From NCBI RefSeq assembly GCF_004366075.1, contig NZ_SODU01000003.1, positions 1,054,001-1,118,000 on the forward strand: a DNA stretch of 64,000 nucleotides, given 5' to 3'. A program made the translations under genes and the position numbers. The notes beneath the pieces were generated by a model, which was not told the origin of the DNA, made no database searches, and was given only the letters and a program-made list of their open reading frames with translations. Of this stretch, positions 55,706 through 64,000 are shown piece by piece (the first letter of the stretch is position 1; every line of letters begins with the position of its first letter). The stretch is from Kribbella pratensis (lineage in GTDB: Bacteria; Actinomycetota; Actinomycetes; Propionibacteriales; Kribbellaceae).

Positions 55706-56079
55706 TAGCTCTTCTCCTTCTTCGCGCCGTAGAGGCTGCGGGCCTGCTTCCGGTTCTTCACACCCTGGGTGTCGAGCGAACCGCGGATGATCTTGTACCG
55801 GACACCCGGGAGGTCCTTCACACGACCGCCACGCACGAGCACGATCGAGTGCTCCTGCAGGTTGTGGCCGACGCCGGGAATGTAGGCGGTGACCTCGATA
55901 CCGCTGGTCAGGCGGACACGCGCAACCTTGCGAAGCGCGGAGTTCGGCTTCTTCGGCGTGGTCGTGTAGACGCGCGTGCACACACCACGACGCTGAGGGG
56001 AACCCTTCAGGGCGGGCGTCTTGTTCTTGGACACCTTGTCCTGGCGGCCCTTGCGGACCAGCTGGTTAATGGTGGGCAC
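55705..56079 (-). CDS. rpsL: 30S ribosomal protein S12
   Basis: S12 is at the decoding centre. The 124-residue protein has TTTPKKPNSALRKVARVRL and GRVKDLPGVRYKIIRGSLDT. Lys43 and Lys88, the positions changed in streptomycin-resistant mutants, are both the wild-type residue. The start is GTG 56079. A clear promoter lies at 56277-56305. Confidence 0.98.
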   Translation of the reverse strand: MPTINQLVRKGRQDKVSKNKTPALKGSPQRRGVCTRVYTTTPKKPNSALRKVARVRLTSGIEVTAYIPGVGHNLQEHSIVLVRGGRVKDLPGVRYKIIRGSLDTQGVKNRKQARSLYGAKKEKS

Positions 56080-56242
56080 CGCGTGGGTCTCTTTCTGTCG
56101 TCCGGCTGGGTTTGTAGCTTTTGCCTGACCCCCGCGGTCGGGTGTGTCGCGTGCGCACGAGCAGACCGAAGCCGTAATCTTTCAGACTGTCGGCAGGAGT
56201 CCCGTGCCACGCGGCCCGATCCGTTGGACGAGGGGCACGCAT
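56066..56242 (-). CDS. possible 58-codon upstream ORF in the rpsL leader
   Basis: An open frame from ATG 56242 runs through the whole leader and stops at 56066, overlapping the rpsL start by 14 bases in another frame. It encodes LKDYGFGLLVRTRHTRPRGS followed by KSYKPSRTTERDP. The shared 30-base element is read in this frame as RTRHTRPRGS, and the same reading frame is open through the S10 leader. I saw no strong ribosome site for it. It could be a regulatory leader peptide or simply an open frame in GC-rich DNA. Confidence 0.25.
   Translation of the reverse strand: MRAPRPTDRAAWHGTPADSLKDYGFGLLVRTRHTRPRGSGKSYKPSRTTERDPRGAHH
56127..56156 (-). promoter_or_regulatory. shared leader element upstream of the str operon
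   Basis: This is the second exact copy of the 30-base element at 51467-51496. It ends 47 bases before the rpsL GTG (44 bases for rpsJ). It lies about 115-145 nt downstream of the predicted start of transcription, so it is in the RNA leader rather than the core promoter. Identity of 30 of 30 bases between two non-coding leaders more than 4.6 kb apart is unlikely by chance. Confidence 0.65.
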
Positions 56243-56276
56243 GACGGCCCAGGAAAGACCCCGGGCACGATCGTTA

Positions 56277-56305
56277 AGACTAGCGGGTGCCTCAAGCACG
56301 GTCAA
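56277..56305 (-). promoter_or_regulatory. promoter of the str operon
   Basis: On the minus strand TTGACC (56305-56300), a 17-bp spacer and TAGTCT (56282-56277) form the best-looking promoter in the window. It predicts transcription from about 56270 and a leader of about 190 nt before rpsL, long enough for RNA-level control. Confidence 0.75.
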
Positions 56306-56357
56306 AATGAGTAACTGGCCGCGGTAGAGAGGCTTCCGCGCTTTCAGTCTACAGGGT

Positions 56358-57116
56358 CTACGCCGTGGCCCTTCCGGCCAGGAAGTCGGCCGCGACCGCT
56401 GCGTCTCCCTCGACCGTGAGGACCGTTCCCGGCAAGCGCTTCCACAGGCACAGGTCGAGGTCGGACGCAGTGCCCGACAGGACCGCTTCACCGGCCGCCT
56501 TGCCCCGCTCGACGAGCGGCCGATCGCCTTGTGACACAGGCGTCAGCGTCCACTCGTGCCCGGTGTCGGTGGCCCGCACGCCGACCTGCCGGGTCACCGC
56601 CGGCGCGAACCCGCGGGCCAGCAGCCGGGGCAGGAACACCTCGAACACCTCGTCCACACCGTCGGCCGCGACAGCCGCAGGTACGACGGCCAGACCAGTG
56701 TCGACCTGTTCGCCCGCCGCGACCCCGGCCTGGATCAGGTCCACCAGGTGGATGACTGTCTCATGCAGACGCCGTCGGGCCCAGAATCCGGCGCGCTGAT
56801 CCACCGGGGCGAAGTTCCAGCACGGTTCGTCCGGGTCGACCGCACGGATCGCGGCCAGCAACGCCGCGGTCGTACCGGCGTACCAGTCCGGCCAGGAGAT
56901 CGTCGTCCGGAGCACCTCCGGCACCTTCTGGGCGGCGCCGGAGAGCAGGATCGCCGCGGCCCAGCGCTGACCTGACCCCAGGTGCAGGGCCAGGTCGGCG
57001 ACGGTCCAGCCGGGACAGGCGGGCACGGCCGCGCCGGGATCGACCCGTCCGAGGGCGGCCGCGAAATCGTCGGCCGCGCGCTCGAACTCGGTCAGGTGGT
57101 CGATCGGGTCAGGCAC
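56358..57116 (-). CDS. maleylpyruvate-isomerase-family (DinB-like, mycothiol-dependent type) protein
   Basis: This 252-residue protein has the DinB-fold N-terminal domain with VPACPGWTVADLALHLG near residues 31-47 and LHETVIHLVDL near 117-127, whose His residues are the usual metal ligands. The family uses mycothiol in several actinobacterial enzymes, but many members have unknown substrates. Its start overlaps the end of the hydrolase/NTF2 gene by 8 bases, so the two are co-transcribed. Confidence 0.8.
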   Translation of the reverse strand: MPDPIDHLTEFERAADDFAAALGRVDPGAAVPACPGWTVADLALHLGSGQRWAAAILLSGAAQKVPEVLRTTISWPDWYAGTTAALLAAIRAVDPDEPCWNFAPVDQRAGFWARRRLHETVIHLVDLIQAGVAAGEQVDTGLAVVPAAVAADGVDEVFEVFLPRLLARGFAPAVTRQVGVRATDTGHEWTLTPVSQGDRPLVERGKAAGEAVLSGTASDLDLCLWKRLPGTVLTVEGDAAVAADFLAGRATA

Positions 57117-58419
57117 GGAATTCGACGTCCGTGATCAGGCCGTCGGCGACCCGGTAGAGGGCCAGTTGCGGGGTGGATTCGCCGTCGTCGTAGCTGATCA
57201 CGTGCTCGACCACCCACTCCCCCAGCATCAGCCGCTGGACGACCTCGGTCTTGCAGCGGCCGGCGGCGAAGCGCGGGCGGTAGAACTCGCGCAGGAACCG
57301 GCGGCCCTTCAGTTCGGAGCCGTCCGCGAGCCGGATCCGGGCGGTCGGCGAGTACATGGCCAGGAAGGCCTCGAGGTCGTGAGCGTCGTACGCCGCGTGC
57401 TCACGGCCGATCACCCGCGCGGCCGGGGTGTCGGCGGTGACGGCCGCGACCGTCGCGGCTCCCAGGCCCGCCAGCGGCGGCTGGGCCGCGGCCGGGACGA
57501 CGGGTGCGGGGACAGGTGCCGGGACCGCTGCAGGGACGGCAGGGGCGGCAGGGGCCGGCTGAGTGGCGGGTTCAGCCGGAGCTGGGACTTGCTGCACCGC
57601 GACAGGTGCTTTGGCGGCAGGCGTCGTACGGCGGGTCGAGGTCGTCTTCTTCTTGGCTGGAGGTGGTGGGACGAGGAGCTTGCCGTCCGCGCCAGGCTCT
57701 TCGCCGAGGTGGGCGATCGCCCAGTCGAGAGCCTTGGTCACGGCGGCGCGTGATTCTTCGGTGTGGTCGAGCATGTCGAACCCGTGGTGCCCTTTCGGTA
57801 CGTCGATGATGTCCAGCGCGGCGCCGCCCGCGGAGACGAACTCCGCTACCGGACCGGCGAGCTCCTCACGCTCGAGTCCAGCTCTTGTCAGCAGCACCGG
57901 CAGGTCCTTGTGTTTGCCGATCACTTCGGCGGCGGTTACCAAATCGTCGACACCGGGCGGGGTGGCGAGCAGGGGGTAGGTCAGGGCGACGAAGCGCAGC
58001 CAGTCGGGGCGGCTGTCCAGCCACTCCCCGGCCAGCAGGCCGGCGCCGGAGAAGAACCACAGTCCGACCCGATCGGGGTCGACCCGTGGGTCGGAACGCA
58101 GTACGCCGACCGCTGCCTCCACCTCGTCCGCGGCCGCGACCAGTCGGTCGAGGCCGTGGATCAGGCTGTGGTCGACGACCGCGGCCACCAGGCCCCGCCT
58201 GGCGGCAGCCGTCGCGTAGCCCTTGTAGACCGGCCAGTCCCGAGGCATCACCTCGAGGCCGGCAGGCCCAGGTCCCCCGTGCACAAAGAGAATTGCTCCG
58301 CCTCGGGCGGTACCGGGCGGACGGTACAGGTCGATCTCCCCCAGGCGATCGACGCGTACGTCAGAACCTTCCAGAACCCCCAAGACGAAAGGCCGCAGGT
58401 AGGCCGGCAGATCCGTCAT
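57109..58419 (-). CDS. alpha/beta hydrolase fused to an NTF2-like domain
   Basis: This 436-residue protein has a hydrolase domain at residues 1-240: oxyanion region FVHGGPGPAG, nucleophile loop WFFSGAGLLAG, and KGHHGFDMLDHTEE with the catalytic His. A Lys/Thr then Pro/Ala-rich linker follows (about 250-325, PAEPATQPAPAAPAVPAAVP). The last 110 residues are an NTF2-like domain (REHAAYDAHDLEAFLAMYSP, YRVADGLITDVEFRA). The substrate is unknown. ATG 58419 is chosen because the hydrolase starts there; the open frame upstream to 58479 adds nothing recognisable. Confidence 0.75.
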   Translation of the reverse strand: MTDLPAYLRPFVLGVLEGSDVRVDRLGEIDLYRPPGTARGGAILFVHGGPGPAGLEVMPRDWPVYKGYATAAARRGLVAAVVDHSLIHGLDRLVAAADEVEAAVGVLRSDPRVDPDRVGLWFFSGAGLLAGEWLDSRPDWLRFVALTYPLLATPPGVDDLVTAAEVIGKHKDLPVLLTRAGLEREELAGPVAEFVSAGGAALDIIDVPKGHHGFDMLDHTEESRAAVTKALDWAIAHLGEEPGADGKLLVPPPPAKKKTTSTRRTTPAAKAPVAVQQVPAPAEPATQPAPAAPAVPAAVPAPVPAPVVPAAAQPPLAGLGAATVAAVTADTPAARVIGREHAAYDAHDLEAFLAMYSPTARIRLADGSELKGRRFLREFYRPRFAAGRCKTEVVQRLMLGEWVVEHVISYDDGESTPQLALYRVADGLITDVEFRA

Positions 58420-58879
58420 GCACCAATCTTGGCGCATCCCGCGCACCTTTACAGCCGCCACCCCGAGTGTCTTTTCCAAACCGCCTCACGAGGTCCGCAA
58501 GGACCAGGAAATCGCACCACCACCAAACACTCAGAAGCACCGCACCCTCGCGCCCAAACCTCACGCGCCACCCGATCACCCCGTCCCCTCCCTCTCCGTC
58601 GCCCCGACAAGAATCACCACCCACCCCGGACGAAGTACTCCCCAAACCGGTTCGGGGACGAGACCCATCCAAACCGGGGAGGATCATCCCCCCGGATCGA
58701 GCTGCTCGACTCCCCGAACCGGTTTGGGCGAGGGAGGGTGCCACGAGAGTTCGGCGTCGGAAGGGGGTGGTGGCTCGCATCGGGTGTGCACAGGAGGCGA
58801 ATGGTCGGGCGGGACAGGTGGCGGGCGGTGCATCTTCTCTGGCAGCGGATCCGCAGGCGATCCGTCGAGAGGAGTCGCC
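58420..58879. other. 460-bp intergenic region with palindromic repeats
   Basis: This gap between the hydrolase start and the AbiEi-like gene has no credible gene; open frames in it lack coding character. It is C-rich on the plus strand. Two near-perfect palindromes and a half copy of the CTCCCCAAACCGG family lie at 58638-58730. The ribosome site of the AbiEi-like gene, GAGAGGAG, lies at its right end. Confidence 0.6.
58638..58730. repeat. left cluster of CTCCCCAAACCGG-type palindromes
   Basis: Copy 1 is at 58638-58658 (CTCCCCAAACCGGTTCGGGG), a half copy is at about 58667-58682 (TCCAAACCGGGGAGG), and copy 2 is at 58710-58730 (CTCCCCGAACCGGTTTGGGC). The full copies are palindromes with one or two mismatches. 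The same family recurs on the other side of the AbiEi-like gene. Confidence 0.7.
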
Positions 58880-59905
58880 ATGCGAAACGTCGAAGCGGTG
58901 CGGGACGCCGACCAACCTGACGAGACGGCCGAGAGACTGACCCGATTGTTCAGGGAGCTGCGTCAGCGGCAGTCGGGCGCCTTCAGCAGACAGCAGGCGG
59001 TCGCGCACGGGATCACGGACAAGGTCCTTTCGCGGCGGTGCCGTGCGCGGCAGATTCAGCGGGTCCACGGCGGTGTGTACGTCGACTTCACCGGGCCGCT
59101 GCCGTGGGAGACCAGGGTCTGGGCCGCTTGGCTCGCCTACGCCCCGGATGCCGCCCTCACCGGAGCAACGGCGCTGCGCTGGTACGGCGTCGAGGAAGTT
59201 CGAGGAGACGATCGCATTCACCTCGCGGTACCGCATCCGCGCAGGGTCGACCAGCGGGCCGGGATTCTCGTCAGCCGCCATCGCGGTTTCGCAGCGCAAC
59301 TACACGGTTCCCGGACACCCCCGATCGTGCGGATCGAGGTCGCGGCTCTGATGAGAGCGAGCGCCGACCCGAACGCTTCCCGGCAGGCCGCTCTGCTACT
59401 CGATGTCTGCCGTCAGCGCGCCACTACTCCCCAGCGTCTGCTCGCCGAACTCGACTCGCTCACCAGACTGCCCGCTCGCCAGGTGCTCCGCCGGATCGTG
59501 CTGGACGCGGCGGACGGTGTGCAGTCGTTCCTGGAGCAGGTCTACTTGCGCCGAGTCGAGCGGGCGCATGCCCTGCCGACCGCTGAGCGACAGGTCCGTG
59601 TCGAGTCGACGGACGGGTCTGGCCGAAGGGTCCGATATCGCGATGTCCGGTACTCGCCCTACGGACTCGTCATCGAGCTCGACGGGCACGCCGGTCATTC
59701 GGACTCCGAGTCGCGGTGGCGCGACATGCACCGGGACAATTCCACGGCGATGAGCGGCGAGCTGACCCTGCGATTTGGCTACCAACTGGTCGACGAGCCG
59801 TGCCTGGCAGCCGCACAGGTGGCTACTGCCCTCCGCCTTCGAGGCTGGGCCGGCACCGCGCGCGCCTGCTCGGCCAGTTGTTCCGTCGCTCGCAACGCCG
59901 CCTAG
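58880..59905 (+). CDS. AbiEi-type HTH plus DUF559-like nuclease-fold protein
   Basis: This 341-residue protein starts after a good GAGAGGAG site. Residues about 20-85 form an AbiEi-like HTH (QRQSGAFSRQQAVAHGITDK, then RCRARQIQRVHGGVYVDF). The middle (LTGATALRWYGVEE, RIHLAVPHPRR) matches AbiEi antitoxin proteins. The C-terminal part (LVIELDGHAGHSDSESRWRD, then RDNSTAMSGELTLRFGYQLV) resembles the DUF559/Vsr endonuclease-like fold, with Glu and Asp in the ELDG strand. AbiEi is normally paired with the AbiEii nucleotidyltransferase toxin; none is adjacent. Function unknown. It is the only plus-strand gene between rpsJ and rpoC. Confidence 0.75.
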   Translation: MRNVEAVRDADQPDETAERLTRLFRELRQRQSGAFSRQQAVAHGITDKVLSRRCRARQIQRVHGGVYVDFTGPLPWETRVWAAWLAYAPDAALTGATALRWYGVEEVRGDDRIHLAVPHPRRVDQRAGILVSRHRGFAAQLHGSRTPPIVRIEVAALMRASADPNASRQAALLLDVCRQRATTPQRLLAELDSLTRLPARQVLRRIVLDAADGVQSFLEQVYLRRVERAHALPTAERQVRVESTDGSGRRVRYRDVRYSPYGLVIELDGHAGHSDSESRWRDMHRDNSTAMSGELTLRFGYQLVDEPCLAAAQVATALRLRGWAGTARACSASCSVARNAA

Positions 59906-59968
59906 CCAGTTTGGGGAGGTTGTTCTCCCCAAAACGGGCGGTTGGCCTCCCCAAACCGGTTTGGGGAG
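59906..59968. repeat. right cluster of CTCCCCAAACCGG-type palindromes
   Basis: CAGTTTGGGGAGG (59907-59919) and CTCCCCAAAACGGG (59925-59938) form one imperfect inverted pair. CTCCCCAAACCGGTTTGGGG at 59947-59966 is part of a 22-bp perfect palindrome (59947-59968). They start directly after the stop codon of the AbiEi-like gene, so they could also act as its terminator. Confidence 0.7.
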
Positions 59969-59997
59969 CCAACGGCCAGGGGTTCGGAGACAGCGCG

Positions 59998-60032
59998 AGG
60001 GCGGCGCCTCCCGGTTCGGGAAGCGCCGCCCT
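59998..60032 (-). terminator. terminator after rpoC
   Basis: A 16-bp stem with one mismatch (AGGGCGGCGCCTCCCG at 59998-60013 against 60017-60032, loop GTT) lies 44 bases beyond the rpoC stop. It should end the rpoBC transcript before the repeat cluster. Confidence 0.8.
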
Positions 60033-60076
60033 TGGTATCAGTTCTTCATCGCCCGCGGGGGGCGTGGTGACTCGGC

Positions 60077-63937
<3,861 letters not shown>

Positions 63938-64000
63938 GATGTGTTATCTCCCGTTGCTAAAAATGGTCTGAGTGAGTTGGTTGTTGATCTCAAGCGGCAA

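Noticed and set aside
58638..59968. CRISPR array from the repeated CTCCCCAAACCGG units
   Set aside because: Spacing is irregular, the copies are palindromic with variation, a gene lies in the middle, and there are no cas genes.

Overview
The window is about 70% GC, with ATG, GTG and TTG starts and operons joined by 1-8 base overlaps. Its proteins and gene order are those of a high-GC actinobacterium. Mycothiol-type DinB-fold proteins, ROK and LacI sugar regulators, a SigE-type ECF factor and r-protein sequences close to Nocardioides and Mycobacterium point to the Nocardioidaceae/Kribbellaceae, with Kribbella the best guess. That placement is inference from sequence memory, not from a search.

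Layout. 0-9 kb: an IlvY-like LysR regulator, then a divergent pair (a LacI-like sensor with no DNA-binding domain against a ROK regulator), then a five-gene Dpp/Opp-type ABC importer operon. 9-11.3 kb: glmM, rpsI and rplM on the minus strand from a clear promoter. 11.5-14.4 kb: citrate synthase with a strong terminator, then an ECF sigma factor with a membrane partner. 14.4-20.5 kb: a LacI-regulated CUT1 sugar importer, a sulfatase and a DoxX protein. 20.5-26.2 kb: an NTF2-like gene, a 162-bp hairpin element, a TetR/glycosidase-like pair, a membrane protein and an ABC-F ATPase. 26.3-30.7 kb: an accessory cluster with an unknown 69/386-residue gene pair, a SigE-type sigma factor with a membrane partner, and a zeta-toxin-like kinase with a small upstream partner. 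30.7-56.1 kb: a nearly complete ribosomal protein superregion on the minus strand (str operon, tuf, S10-spc-alpha operons, truA and a methyltransferase). 56.4-60 kb: an insertion between rpoC and rpsL holding a DinB-fold protein, a hydrolase/NTF2 fusion and an AbiEi/DUF559-like gene flanked by palindromic repeats. 60.1-63.9 kb: rpoC, complete.

How it fits together. The minus-strand block from rpsL to rplQ encodes translation and transcription machinery plus SecY, Adk, Map and IF-1. The str and S10 leaders share an identical 30-base element at almost the same distance from the first start codon, which suggests joint control. Two separate sugar or peptide uptake operons, each with its own regulator, supply carbon; the second probably handles a sulfated glycan. 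Non-ribosomal genes interrupt the conserved order at map/infA (HxlR regulator, imine-reductase-like gene, two small membrane proteins) and at rpoC/rpsL. The most unusual points are the shared leader repeat, the HTH-less LacI protein, the 162-bp hairpin, the zeta-like cluster and the palindrome-flanked AbiEi/DUF559-like gene.
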